NCBI GenBank assembly: GCA_002083395.1
Contig: LWDH01000045.1
Coordinates: forward strand, 108,857-172,856
Direction: 5' to 3'
DNA from: Proteobacteria bacterium SG_bin4
GTDB taxonomy: Bacteria > Pseudomonadota > Gammaproteobacteria > Burkholderiales > Nitrosomonadaceae
Length of the DNA stretch: 64,000 bases
Shown: one piece after another, positions 1-8,478 of the stretch
Position numbering within the stretch: the first letter of the stretch is position 1
Layout of the letters: each line of letters begins with the position of its first letter
Position numbers and translations under genes: made by a program
The notes under the pieces: model-generated
Databases searched by the model: none
The model's input: only the letters and a program-made list of their open reading frames with translations
Told to the model about the DNA's origin: nothing

Positions 1-393
1 AACTACCGCAACAACAATGATTACATTCAACGGATCTCCAACGATATCCGTATCAATATCAGAGCCACTGATTTCTTCTATCGCATTGATATCAATGTAT
101 TCGCAATCCTGTTTCCTGAAACCGAACTGGCGGAAGCCAAGAAAGTATGCGAATCGGTACGAAAAAAAATAGCGGCACAAATGGGTAAGCACGCTGAAAA
201 TAAGATTCTGCTAAGCATTGGCATCGCCACTCTGGAAGAAACCGATGATCAAATGCACTTATGCAAACGCGCGGAAGAAGCCTTATTCATTTCGAAACGC
301 AACGGTGGCAACCAGGTTTCAACGTTACCCTCCGTATCCTGCAAGGATAAACCGCCGGTTGCCGCTATCCTGTCGCGATCACGAATTGATTAG
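1..393 (+). CDS. GGDEF-domain protein, C-terminal fragment with degenerate active site
   Basis: The reading frame is open from base 1, so the gene begins outside the window. The 130 residues match the second half of a GGDEF domain: the run RATDFFYRIDINVFAILFPE aligns with the usual stretch around R-x-GGDEF, followed by the helix ELAEAKKVCESVRKKI and the ISIGIA-like strand LLSIGIATL. At the signature position the residues read D-I-N-V-F in place of G-G-D/E-E-F, so diguanylate cyclase activity is unlikely. The domain more probably has a structural, GTP-sensing or partner-binding role. Any sensor domain upstream is not visible. Confidence 0.75.
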   Translation, partial: NYRNNNDYIQRISNDIRINIRATDFFYRIDINVFAILFPETELAEAKKVCESVRKKIAAQMGKHAENKILLSIGIATLEETDDQMHLCKRAEEALFISKRNGGNQVSTLPSVSCKDKPPVAAILSRSRID

Positions 394-640
394 GGAAACA
401 CCGAATAATCCTCAGCTCGAACAAATCGCTTCATTGCAAAACGTGCGAGTTTCCTTTCACCTATTGGATTGATATATATCGTTTGTCGCATCTCATGCAC
501 TTGCATTTCTTTATGTTCTTCGCAGCAACCGAGACAAATCAACAAGATAGACACCAAAACGAGCACCACGCATCGAAGTCATTCGCTCGTGCAGGCAATT
601 AATCATTGTCTGCTTAAAGTATTTACTTTCAATTCTCTTA

Positions 641-646
641 TATAAT
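641..646 (+). promoter_or_regulatory. Candidate -10 box upstream of ftsK
   Basis: A perfect TATAAT lies 42 bases before the ftsK start, in the 294-base spacer after the GGDEF gene. The -35 region is weak (GTATTT or AGTATT at 16-17 bases). Nothing else was recognised in this spacer. Confidence 0.35.
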
Positions 647-687
647 CCGGTGTATCAATCAGACACCTCTACGTTGCTGAGATACTC

Positions 688-2988
688 ATGAGTTTATTGA
701 ACAAACCAATGGCCAAGAAATCAACCGGCCGCAATTTTTCCCCCAGAGTCGCCCGATTGTTGCGCGAATCCGGTTTACTGGTTTTGATGGGAGCTGCCCT
801 TTATCTGATTATGATTTTTGCCAGTTACGACCGTGGCGATGCCGGTTGGTCGCATAGCGGCGAAACTGATCAGATCCAAAATGCCGGTGGCCACGTCGGT
901 GCATGGGTAGCCGACTTGTTATTGTTTTTATTCGGCGCATCGGCCTGGTGGTGGATCGCTTTCTTTTTGTCGGCAATCGCCTGGAGCTATCGCCGCATCG
1001 ATACCGCCGGAATCTTTGATCGCCATTCGATGCTGCTATCAATGGGAGGCTTCTTGCTGCTGCTAACCGCCAGCAGCGGACTCGAATCGTTACGGTTTTA
1101 TTCACTCAGTCTGTCGTTACCGCTCATGCCCGGCGGCATGCTCGGCAACACCATCAGCCATTATCTGTCGCAGATCCTCGGCTTTACCGGCGCAACATTG
1201 ACATTATTGATCCTGATCGCAATCGGCTTCAGTCAGTTTACCGGCTTATCATGGGTCCGTTTCGTGGAGAAGATCGGTGAAAGCGTCGAGAATTTATTGA
1301 TCCTTATAAAAAACACCTGGGAAACCCGGCAAGACAAATTCATCGGCGTCATCGCCGCGCATGTGCGCGAAAAAACCGTAGAAACCGAAAAGAAACGCAT
1401 CGAAAGCACTCCGCATCTGCACATCGAACCGCCCGCAACCACCATCGTCAAATCGCAGCGCATCGTCAAGGAAAAGCAGCCGTCGTTGTTTTCCGACCTG
1501 CCGGATTCCCCGCTGCCGCCGCTGCATTTGCTCGATGAACCGGAAAAAAACTTTGAAATATTATCCAAGGAAACACTGGAATTCACTTCGCGCCTGATCG
1601 AACGCAAACTCAAGGAATTCGGCGTCGATGTCAAAGTCGTCGCGGCTTTCCCGGGACCGGTCATTACCCGCTACGAAATCGAGCCGGCGGTCGGCGTCAA
1701 AGGTAATCAGGTCATCAATCTCGTCAAAGATCTGGCGCGGGCGTTATCCGTCGCCAGTATCCGCGTGGTCGAAACCATACCGGGTAAAACCAGCATGGGT
1801 CTGGAAATCCCCAATCCCAAACGTGAAATTGTAAGGTTGCAGGAAATTTTGAGCTCGCAAGTCTACGCCGATTCGGCGTCGCCTTTGACCATCGCGCTGG
1901 GTAAAGACATCAGCGGCCGTCCGATGGTCTCCGATTTGGCGAAAATGCCGCATGCGCTGGTCGCGGGTACCACTGGCTCCGGCAAATCGGTCGCCATCAA
2001 TGCGGTAATCCTGAGCCTCGTTTACAAAGCCACGCCGGAGCAAACCCGCTTGATCTTGATCGATCCCAAAATGCTCGAATTGTCGGTCTACGAAGGCATT
2101 CCGCATTTACTGACGCCAGTGGTCACCGATATGCGCGAAGCCGCCAATGCGCTGCGCTGGTGTGTCAATGAAATGGAACGGCGCTACAAACTGATGTCGG
2201 CGTTGGGCGTGCGCAATCTCGCGGGTTACAATCAGAAAATCCGCGATGCCGCGAAAACCGAACAACCGGTGGCCAATCCGTTGCTGCCTCCCGAACAAGA
2301 ACCCGAATATCTGGAAGAGCTGCCGCTGATCGTCGTGGTGATCGACGAATTGGCCGACCTGATGATGGTTGCGGGCAAGAAAGTCGAACAACTCATCGCC
2401 CGCCTTGCTCAAAAAGCCCGCGCCTCCGGGATTCACCTGCTGCTCGCGACGCAGCGGCCATCGGTCGATGTCATCACCGGTTTGATCAAAGCCAATATCC
2501 CGACGCGGATCGCATTTCAGGTATCGAGCAAAATCGATTCGCGCACCATTCTCGATCAGATGGGCGCAGAAGCGCTGCTGGGCCAGGGCGATATGCTGTA
2601 TTTGCCGCCTGGCAGCGGTTATCCGCAACGTATACACGGCGCGTTTGTCGCCGATCACGAAGTCCATAAAGTGGTCGAATACCTGAAACAGCACGGCGAA
2701 CCGGATTACATCGAAGAAATTTTGCAATCCAGCGACGAAGAAACCGACGCCAATGGCGCAACCGATCTGAAAAAACCATCCAACGGCGAATCCGATCCGT
2801 TGTATGACGAAGCTGTCGCCATTGTCGTCAAAACCCGCCGCGCGTCGATCTCGCTGGTGCAAAGAAACTTGCGCATCGGCTATAATCGCGCAGCGCGCCT
2901 GATCGAGGACATGGAACGCGCCGGGCTGGTTTCCGCGATGCAAAGCAACGGCAATCGCGAAGTGCTGACGCCGTCGCGCAATGAATGA
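688..2988 (+). CDS. ftsK: DNA translocase FtsK
   Basis: Septum-anchored ATPase that pumps chromosomal DNA during division and activates XerCD recombination at dif. The 766 residues show four to five N-terminal membrane segments (about 30-45, 75-100, 113-130, 165-185), a short linker, the alpha/beta motor with Walker A GTTGSGKS at about 427-434, the conserved DPKMLELSVYEGIPHL block, Walker B VVVIDELADLMM, and a C-terminal winged-helix gamma domain (RRASISLVQRNLRIGYNRA) that reads KOPS sites. The linker is short, as in SpoIIIE-like FtsK. A second start at 709 (MAKKSTG) is possible; neither has a strong ribosome site. lolA overlaps its end. Confidence 0.97.
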   Translation: MSLLNKPMAKKSTGRNFSPRVARLLRESGLLVLMGAALYLIMIFASYDRGDAGWSHSGETDQIQNAGGHVGAWVADLLLFLFGASAWWWIAFFLSAIAWSYRRIDTAGIFDRHSMLLSMGGFLLLLTASSGLESLRFYSLSLSLPLMPGGMLGNTISHYLSQILGFTGATLTLLILIAIGFSQFTGLSWVRFVEKIGESVENLLILIKNTWETRQDKFIGVIAAHVREKTVETEKKRIESTPHLHIEPPATTIVKSQRIVKEKQPSLFSDLPDSPLPPLHLLDEPEKNFEILSKETLEFTSRLIERKLKEFGVDVKVVAAFPGPVITRYEIEPAVGVKGNQVINLVKDLARALSVASIRVVETIPGKTSMGLEIPNPKREIVRLQEILSSQVYADSASPLTIALGKDISGRPMVSDLAKMPHALVAGTTGSGKSVAINAVILSLVYKATPEQTRLILIDPKMLELSVYEGIPHLLTPVVTDMREAANALRWCVNEMERRYKLMSALGVRNLAGYNQKIRDAAKTEQPVANPLLPPEQEPEYLEELPLIVVVIDELADLMMVAGKKVEQLIARLAQKARASGIHLLLATQRPSVDVITGLIKANIPTRIAFQVSSKIDSRTILDQMGAEALLGQGDMLYLPPGSGYPQRIHGAFVADHEVHKVVEYLKQHGEPDYIEEILQSSDEETDANGATDLKKPSNGESDPLYDEAVAIVVKTRRASISLVQRNLRIGYNRAARLIEDMERAGLVSAMQSNGNREVLTPSRNE

Positions 2989-3041
2989 TCATGCGCATTC
3001 CGATGCCGCTCCTTTTTCAATCATCTCACAGTAGGCACACT

Positions 3042-3668
3042 ATGGCCCGTTCACGTTGTTCCGTTTTGCTGCTTTTGCTGGGCTGCTTGCTGCCCGTTTT
3101 TGCGGAAGCGACCGCAATCGAAAGCCTGAAAACATTCATCCGGGAAACGCGCACCGTCCGTGCCGACTTTTCCCAAACGCTCTATGATCAGAGCGCCCGG
3201 GTCGTCCAGGAATCCAAAGGCACGATGCAATTCGAACGCCCGGAGAAATTCCGCTGGGTCTATGAAAAACCCTACGAGCAAATGATCGTCGGTGACGGCA
3301 CGCAAGTCTGGTTTTACGATCCCGATCTCAATCAAGTCACCGTGCGGCAATTCAGCATCGCCATCGGCAGCAGCCCGGCGGCGCTGCTCGCGGGCAGCAG
3401 CACCATCGAGGAAAATTTCGAGCTGGTCGAGCTGGGGGTGCAAAACGATCTGGAGTGGCTCGAAGCGATCCCGAAAAGTAAAGAAAGCGCGTTTGAATTC
3501 ATTCAAATGGCGTTCTCCCGGGATGGCGAGTTAAAAATCATGGCATTGCGCGATAACTTCGGCCAAACCACGCTGCTGTCGTTTGCCGGCTGGAACAAGA
3601 ATCCTGCGCTATCCGCCGACTTGTTCAAATTCGTACCGCCCGACAACGCCGATGTCATCAGTGAATGA
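3042..3668 (+). CDS. lolA: Outer-membrane lipoprotein carrier LolA
   Basis: Periplasmic chaperone that takes lipoproteins from the LolCDE complex to LolB at the outer membrane. The chosen start gives a clean signal peptide (MARSRCSVLLLLLGCLLPVF, cleavage near AEA), and an in-frame ATG at 2985 overlaps the ftsK stop but would put 19 polar residues ahead of it. The mature part has the LolA pattern: VRADFSQTLYD, GTMQFERPEKFRWVYEKPY, ILVGDG-like QMIVGDGTQVWFYDPDLNQV. About 208 residues is normal. The gene order ftsK-lolA-rarA-serS is a common proteobacterial operon, and the spacing here supports co-transcription. Confidence 0.95.
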   Translation: MARSRCSVLLLLLGCLLPVFAEATAIESLKTFIRETRTVRADFSQTLYDQSARVVQESKGTMQFERPEKFRWVYEKPYEQMIVGDGTQVWFYDPDLNQVTVRQFSIAIGSSPAALLAGSSTIEENFELVELGVQNDLEWLEAIPKSKESAFEFIQMAFSRDGELKIMALRDNFGQTTLLSFAGWNKNPALSADLFKFVPPDNADVISE

Positions 3669-4980
3669 TCCCGATCTGTTTGCCAGTCACGCACCCCAGG
3701 CGCCGCTCGCGGAACAACTGCGCCCCAAGCATCTGAGCGATGTCATCGGCCAGGAGCATCTGTTAGGCGCGGGTAAACCGCTGCGGCTGGCGTTTGAAGC
3801 CGGCAAACCGCATTCGATGATCTTGTGGGGACCGCCGGGAACCGGCAAAACCACGCTGGCGCGGTTAATGTCGACCGAATTCAACTGCGAATTCATCGCG
3901 CTTTCCGCCGTACTGTCCGGCACCAAAGATATCCGCAACGCGGTCGAACAAGCGCAGCTCACGTTGCAGCAAAGCGGCCGCCATACCATTTTGTTCGTCG
4001 ATGAAGTGCACCGCTTCAACAAATCGCAACAGGACGCTTTTTTGCCGTTTGTCGAGCAAGGTCTGATCACCTTCATCGGCGCCACCACCGAAAATCCGTC
4101 GTTCGAAGTCAATCACGCGCTGCTGTCACGCGCGCAGGTTTACATTCTGACCGCGCTATCCGGGCAGGAACTGGCGCAACTGTTCGATCGCGCGCATCAA
4201 TTGGCGATGCCGCAGTTGCAATTTTCCGATGCCGCCCGGCGGTTGTTGATCGAATTTGCCGATGGCGATGCCCGGCGTTTGCTCAATCTGCTGGAACAAA
4301 TCCAAACCGCGGCCACCACCGGGGCCGTTACACAGATCGACCAGGATCTGGTCATTAATGCGTTATCGCGCAACACCCGCGCATTCGACAAAAGCGGCGA
4401 TGCGTTTTACGATCAGATTTCCGCGCTGCACAAATCGGTGCGCGGCTCGTCGCCCGATGCCGCGCTGTACTGGTTGTGCCGCATACTCGATGGCGGCGCC
4501 GATCCGCTCTATATCGGTCGCCGCCTGATCCGTATGGCGGTCGAGGATATCGGCCTGGCCGACCCGCGCGCGTTGCGTTTGACGCTCGATGCCTGCGAAA
4601 CCTTTGAACGGCTCGGCAGTCCCGAAGGTGAATTGGCATTGGCGCAAGCGGCGCTGTATCTGGCTAGCGCGCCGAAAAGCAACGCCGCTTACATGGCATA
4701 CAACCAGGCGCGCGCTTTCATCGCCCGCGACAAATCGCGCAACGTGCCGCTGCACCTGCGCAACGCGCCGACCAAGCTGATGAAAGACATCGGCTACGGC
4801 AAAGCCTACCGCTACGCGCACGATTGCCCGAACGCCTACGCCGCCGGCGAGAATTATTTTCCGGATGACATGCCCGACGTCAGTTTCTACCAACCCACCG
4901 CTTACGGCCTGGAGCAAAAAATCCGGGAAAAACTGGCTTATTTGCATAGCCTGGATGAGCAAGCCAAGCATAAAATATAA
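3652..4980 (+). CDS. rarA: Replication-associated recombination protein RarA (MgsA)
   Basis: AAA+ ATPase related to clamp loaders that acts at stalled replication forks. Seen: RPKHLSDVIGQEHLLG, Walker A GPPGTGKT, Walker B LFVDEVHRFNKSQQDAFLP, sensor region GATTENPSFEVNHALLSRA, and the C-terminal tetramerisation part (DGGADPLYIGRRLIRMAVED). With the ATG at 3652 the protein has 442 residues, the normal length; a GTG at 3661 is an alternative. Either start lies inside the last codons of lolA, so the two genes are translationally linked. Confidence 0.95.
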   Translation: MSSVNDPDLFASHAPQAPLAEQLRPKHLSDVIGQEHLLGAGKPLRLAFEAGKPHSMILWGPPGTGKTTLARLMSTEFNCEFIALSAVLSGTKDIRNAVEQAQLTLQQSGRHTILFVDEVHRFNKSQQDAFLPFVEQGLITFIGATTENPSFEVNHALLSRAQVYILTALSGQELAQLFDRAHQLAMPQLQFSDAARRLLIEFADGDARRLLNLLEQIQTAATTGAVTQIDQDLVINALSRNTRAFDKSGDAFYDQISALHKSVRGSSPDAALYWLCRILDGGADPLYIGRRLIRMAVEDIGLADPRALRLTLDACETFERLGSPEGELALAQAALYLASAPKSNAAYMAYNQARAFIARDKSRNVPLHLRNAPTKLMKDIGYGKAYRYAHDCPNAYAAGENYFPDDMPDVSFYQPTAYGLEQKIREKLAYLHSLDEQAKHKI

Positions 4981-5013
4981 CTTTTCAACGATACCGGCTA
5001 TTTTGGAGTTCGC

Positions 5014-6321
5014 ATGCTAGAGATTCAGCAACTACGCACCGATTTGGACAACGTCACCCGCCAACTCGCCAAGCGCGGCTTCGCTTTCCCCGTGGAAGCG
5101 TTCAACGCCCTGGAAGCGGAGCGGAAAATCATTCAAACCCAGACGCAAGAGTTGCAAGCGCAACGCAACGCCGCATCGAAGAAAATCGGCCAGGCTAAAA
5201 GCAAAGGCGAAGACGCCTCGGCGATCATGGCGGAAGTTGCCAACCTCGGCGATGCATTGAAACAAGCGGAAGATCATCTCGAACGGATCCAGCAGCAACT
5301 GCAGAAAATCTTGCTGGAAGTGCCGAATCTGCCGCACGCCAGCGTACCGGAAGGCAGCGACGAAACCGGCAACGTGCAAATCCGCCGTTGGGGCGAGCCG
5401 CGCCAATTCGATTTCGACGTCAAGGATCACGTCAGCATCGGCGAAGGGCTGGAGCTGCTGGACTTTGAAACCGCCGCCAAGCTCAGCGGCGCGCGCTTCA
5501 GTTTGATGAAAGGCGGCCTCGCCCGCCTGCACCGCGCACTGGCGCAGTTCATGCTGGATACGCACACGCAGGAACACGGCTATGTCGAAACCTACGTGCC
5601 CTATCTGGTCAGCCGCGACAGCTTGCGCGGTACCGGGCAATTGCCGAAATTCGAGCAGGATTTGTTCGCCGTGCATGCCGGTGGCGTAGATTCCGCCGGT
5701 ACGCCGGAATATCATCTGATTCCGACCGCCGAAGTTCCGATCACCAACATGGTGCGCGACGAAATCGTTCCGCTGCAAGCATTGCCGCTGAAATACGTGT
5801 CGCACACCCCGTGTTTCCGCTCTGAAGCCGGCAGCTATGGCCGAGACACCCGCGGATTGATCCGCCAGCATCAATTCGATAAAGTCGAACTGGTGCATAT
5901 CGTCCACCCCGACCAATCGTACGACGCGCTGGAACAACTGGTCGGCCACGCCGAAAAAATCCTGCAGAAACTCGAACTGCCGTACCGCGTGATGACGCTG
6001 TGCACCGGCGATATGGGCTTTTCCGCGGCAAAAACCTACGACATCGAAGTCTGGCTGCCAGCGCAAAACACCTACCGCGAAATTTCCTCGTGCAGCAATT
6101 GCGAAGCATTCCAGGCGCGCCGCATGCAAGCCCGCTACCGCAACGAAAACGGGAAACCGGTGTTGCTGCACACGTTAAACGGCTCCGGCCTGGCGGTCGG
6201 CCGCACGCTGGTGGCAGTGCTGGAAAACTATCAAAACGCCGACGGCAGCGTCACCATTCCGGAAGTTTTGCGCCCGTACATGAATGGTCTTGACCGGCTG
6301 GCGATCAACGGAGGAAAATGA
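5014..6321 (+). CDS. serS: Seryl-tRNA synthetase
   Basis: Charges tRNA-Ser (and tRNA-Sec) with serine. The 435-residue class II enzyme has the long N-terminal antiparallel coiled coil (about residues 30-100, rich in Lys, Glu and Gln), motif 2 in CFRSEAGSYGRDTRGLIRQH, the serine pocket region TAEVPITNM and EISSCSNCEAFQARR, and motif 3 in NGSGLAVGRTLVAVLENYQ. An ATTTTGGAG ribosome site precedes the ATG. It is the last well-known gene of the ftsK-lolA-rarA-serS run. Confidence 0.97.
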   Translation: MLEIQQLRTDLDNVTRQLAKRGFAFPVEAFNALEAERKIIQTQTQELQAQRNAASKKIGQAKSKGEDASAIMAEVANLGDALKQAEDHLERIQQQLQKILLEVPNLPHASVPEGSDETGNVQIRRWGEPRQFDFDVKDHVSIGEGLELLDFETAAKLSGARFSLMKGGLARLHRALAQFMLDTHTQEHGYVETYVPYLVSRDSLRGTGQLPKFEQDLFAVHAGGVDSAGTPEYHLIPTAEVPITNMVRDEIVPLQALPLKYVSHTPCFRSEAGSYGRDTRGLIRQHQFDKVELVHIVHPDQSYDALEQLVGHAEKILQKLELPYRVMTLCTGDMGFSAAKTYDIEVWLPAQNTYREISSCSNCEAFQARRMQARYRNENGKPVLLHTLNGSGLAVGRTLVAVLENYQNADGSVTIPEVLRPYMNGLDRLAINGGK

Positions 6322-6360
6322 GTTCCGTACTCATTCTTCACTGAAAAAGGATACACCGCG

Positions 6361-7020
6361 ATGAACAATGACCCAATCACCGATATCGATAATTTAGCCG
6401 CCGATGTCCGCGAAGCGCTCGCGAGCGGCGAACATGTTCAGGAAACGGTGCATCGTTTGACACTGAAAGCGATGCACGCCCGCCACGTCGATCCGGATTC
6501 GCTACGGCGCATTATTTCAGCTGTCGTGCAAGGCGTCCACGACGGCGCCACGCAGCATTTGCTGCACACCGCCAATCAGGCGCAAGCCGCCAAAGCCCAG
6601 ATCGCTGCCGCCATTGCCGGACTCGACACCGCACTGGCCGGTTTCGCGCAAGCGTCCAAATTGGCGATCGAAGAAGCCGCCGGTCAGGCACGCAAATATT
6701 CGGACACCGAATTATCGCGCACGCGCTCGGATCTGGAAGGTTTGGAAAATCTGTTTCTCGATACCCTGCACCACACCGCGTCCACGGCGCAAGGCTTGAT
6801 CGCCGACATCTTGCACGATCTCGGCAAGCACGCGCGCAATAACGGCACGGCAGTCGGTTCGCAATTGCGAGAGACTTTGGCGACACTGGCGCAACAAGTT
6901 GCCGCGGTCGGTCATGCGCAACTGGAAAGCGGCGTCACCCTGGCGCAAAAAACCGCCGAATTCGTCGGCAAATTCGCCAGCGGCGTGTTATCCGGCATCA
7001 AGGATCGCAATCATCACTGA
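6361..7020 (+). CDS. Helical protein of unknown function (DUF6781-like)
   Basis: 219 residues, almost wholly helical and rich in Ala, Gln and Leu, with no signal peptide or membrane segment. It has a phasin-like look (repeated amphipathic helices such as AQAAKAQIAAAIAGLD), and similar proteins of unknown function are familiar in beta-proteobacteria; I associate it with DUF6781 from memory only. The ribosome site AAAAGGATACACCGCGATG sits 39 bases after serS, so it may be read through from that operon. The function is not known; binding to lipid or polymer granules is one possibility suggested only by composition. Confidence 0.6.
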   Translation: MNNDPITDIDNLAADVREALASGEHVQETVHRLTLKAMHARHVDPDSLRRIISAVVQGVHDGATQHLLHTANQAQAAKAQIAAAIAGLDTALAGFAQASKLAIEEAAGQARKYSDTELSRTRSDLEGLENLFLDTLHHTASTAQGLIADILHDLGKHARNNGTAVGSQLRETLATLAQQVAAVGHAQLESGVTLAQKTAEFVGKFASGVLSGIKDRNHH

Positions 7021-7034
7021 GAAAGCTGACCCGG

Positions 7035-7105
7035 TGTCATTTCGAGCCGCGCGAGAAATCTATTACTTTGATAATTAAAGATTCCTCACCGTGTTCGGAA
7101 TGACA
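7035..7105. repeat. Palindromic intergenic repeat
   Basis: An imperfect 71-base palindrome fills the gap between two convergent genes. The outer arms TGTCATTTCGAG and TTCGGAATGACA pair with few mismatches, and inner arms GAGAAATCT and AGATTCCTC also pair. This is the common TGTCATTTCGAG...AATGACA type of mobile palindrome found scattered between genes of many bacteria. It could act as a transcript-end hairpin for both flanking genes. Confidence 0.6.
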
Positions 7106-7115
7106 AGATGCTTCC

Positions 7116-8003
7116 CTAATCGCGATCCTCGCCGCCCAACGCCTCAACCAGCTCATTAATGAGCTGACTCAATTCGCCGGTCATGATGGCGAAATCGCTG
7201 ATGAACAATTCCTCCGCGCTCTCGGCGGATTCCTTCAGAATATCCTGCGGCGCGATCCGGCGCAGTTGCAAGGTGTCGTGCAATACAAACGAGATTTTGC
7301 TATCCCAGGTCATCGCCAGCTTGATCACTTTCTTGCCGGCGCGGATATGCCGCCCGGTCTCTTCCGCATCCAGGCGATGATGCGAATACTTGATGATTTC
7401 CTTCTCATCGGTCATGCCCTGCAATTCGCAATCGCGGTCGATGGTGAACGCGGTCGATAGATCGTCGCCGGACAGCCAGCGCGTCATCATCGTTGACGGT
7501 GAAAATTTCGTCTCCAGCGGCGCCAGCGTCAGCCCGTGCACCGATTTGATCAAACACTCGACAAATTCTTCCGCCTTGCTGGGACTGGCGGTATCGATGA
7601 TCAGGCGGTTGCTGACGCCGTCGATCCACGCATAAGTCTTTTGCCGTTGCGAAAACGCGCGCGGCAACAGCTCGATCAACGTCGCTTCCTTGATGTCGCG
7701 GACTTGTTTCTTGCCCGGCTTGTAGCCCTGCATTTCGGCGATTTTCGACAGCCGGTCCTTGGCGTGCTGATTCACCACCGACGCCGGCAGTAATTTCTTG
7801 TCGACCGCAAACGCGATCAGCCACTGTTGACCGAACGCGTGCACAAAATTATCCTGTTCGTCGCGCGGCGGCAGCCAGCCGCGGCTTTGCAGCTCCATTT
7901 GCGTGCACGGCTGCAAGGCATGTTGCTGCAACGCTTCTTCCAGGTTATTTAATATAATATTGCCGCTGGTGATACGATAGGCTTGTAAGTTTTTGAACCA
8001 CAT
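7116..8003 (-). CDS. rdgC: Recombination-associated protein RdgC
   Basis: Nucleoid-associated DNA-binding ring protein that limits RecA-mediated recombination. The 295 residues match RdgC from end to end: the start MWFKNLQAYR, then SRGWLPPRDE, the stretch LLPRAFSQRQKTYAWID, STMMTRWLSGDD, and the tail FISDFAIMTGELSQLINELVEALGGE. It is a stand-alone gene, divergent from the DUF2007 gene with only 46 bases between the starts, so the two promoters must overlap. Confidence 0.95.
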   Translation of the reverse strand: MWFKNLQAYRITSGNIILNNLEEALQQHALQPCTQMELQSRGWLPPRDEQDNFVHAFGQQWLIAFAVDKKLLPASVVNQHAKDRLSKIAEMQGYKPGKKQVRDIKEATLIELLPRAFSQRQKTYAWIDGVSNRLIIDTASPSKAEEFVECLIKSVHGLTLAPLETKFSPSTMMTRWLSGDDLSTAFTIDRDCELQGMTDEKEIIKYSHHRLDAEETGRHIRAGKKVIKLAMTWDSKISFVLHDTLQLRRIAPQDILKESAESAEELFISDFAIMTGELSQLINELVEALGGEDRD

Positions 8004-8049
8004 AGTTTTGCTCGATTAACTGTTTGATTTCTCTTTAATTCGCTTTGGC

Positions 8050-8379
8050 ATGAAAAAAATCTATTCCGCCAGCAATTTGATGGAAGCGCAGATAGTACTG
8101 GATCTGCTCGAACACGCCTACATTCCGGCGAAAATTTTTAACCAGCACGCGCAAGGCGTCGCCGGTGAAATCCCCTTCACCCACGCCTACCCGGAAATTT
8201 GGATTACCCGCGAAGACGATTTGGAGCGCGCCAAGCGCATCATCGACACCTACGAAAACACCCCGGTCAACACCGCCAACGTGCAATGCCCATCCTGCGG
8301 CGAAGACAACCCGGCGAATTTTCAGTTGTGCTGGAAATGCGGCGGCGGGTTGGAGGTTGTTGGGGAGCGCAATACCTGA
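8050..8379 (+). CDS. DUF2007 protein with C-terminal zinc ribbon
   Basis: 109 residues. The first ~70 match DUF2007 (MKKIYSASNLMEAQIVLDLL, YPEIWITREDDLERAKRIID), a small ferredoxin-like fold sometimes labelled putative signal-transducing. The rest is a zinc ribbon with two Cys pairs, CPSCGEDNPANFQLCWKC. The role is unknown; the fold with a ribbon suggests nucleic-acid or protein contact. It is divergent from rdgC. The 99 bases after it separate it from the convergent hsdS. Confidence 0.75.
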   Translation: MKKIYSASNLMEAQIVLDLLEHAYIPAKIFNQHAQGVAGEIPFTHAYPEIWITREDDLERAKRIIDTYENTPVNTANVQCPSCGEDNPANFQLCWKCGGGLEVVGERNT

Positions 8380-8478
8380 GTCGAGCATCGGCTCCGCCAT
8401 CCTATCTCCCAGAACAACGCCGCTACTTGGTCGGTTACTTGATCGGTGATGACTGCCGCGCATCCGCACATTTGTCGG

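Noticed and set aside
5032..6171. 379-codon frame opposite serS
   Set aside because: Antisense to a well-matched synthetase; composition (Phe, Ala, Gln, Arg) follows from the codon bias of the real gene.
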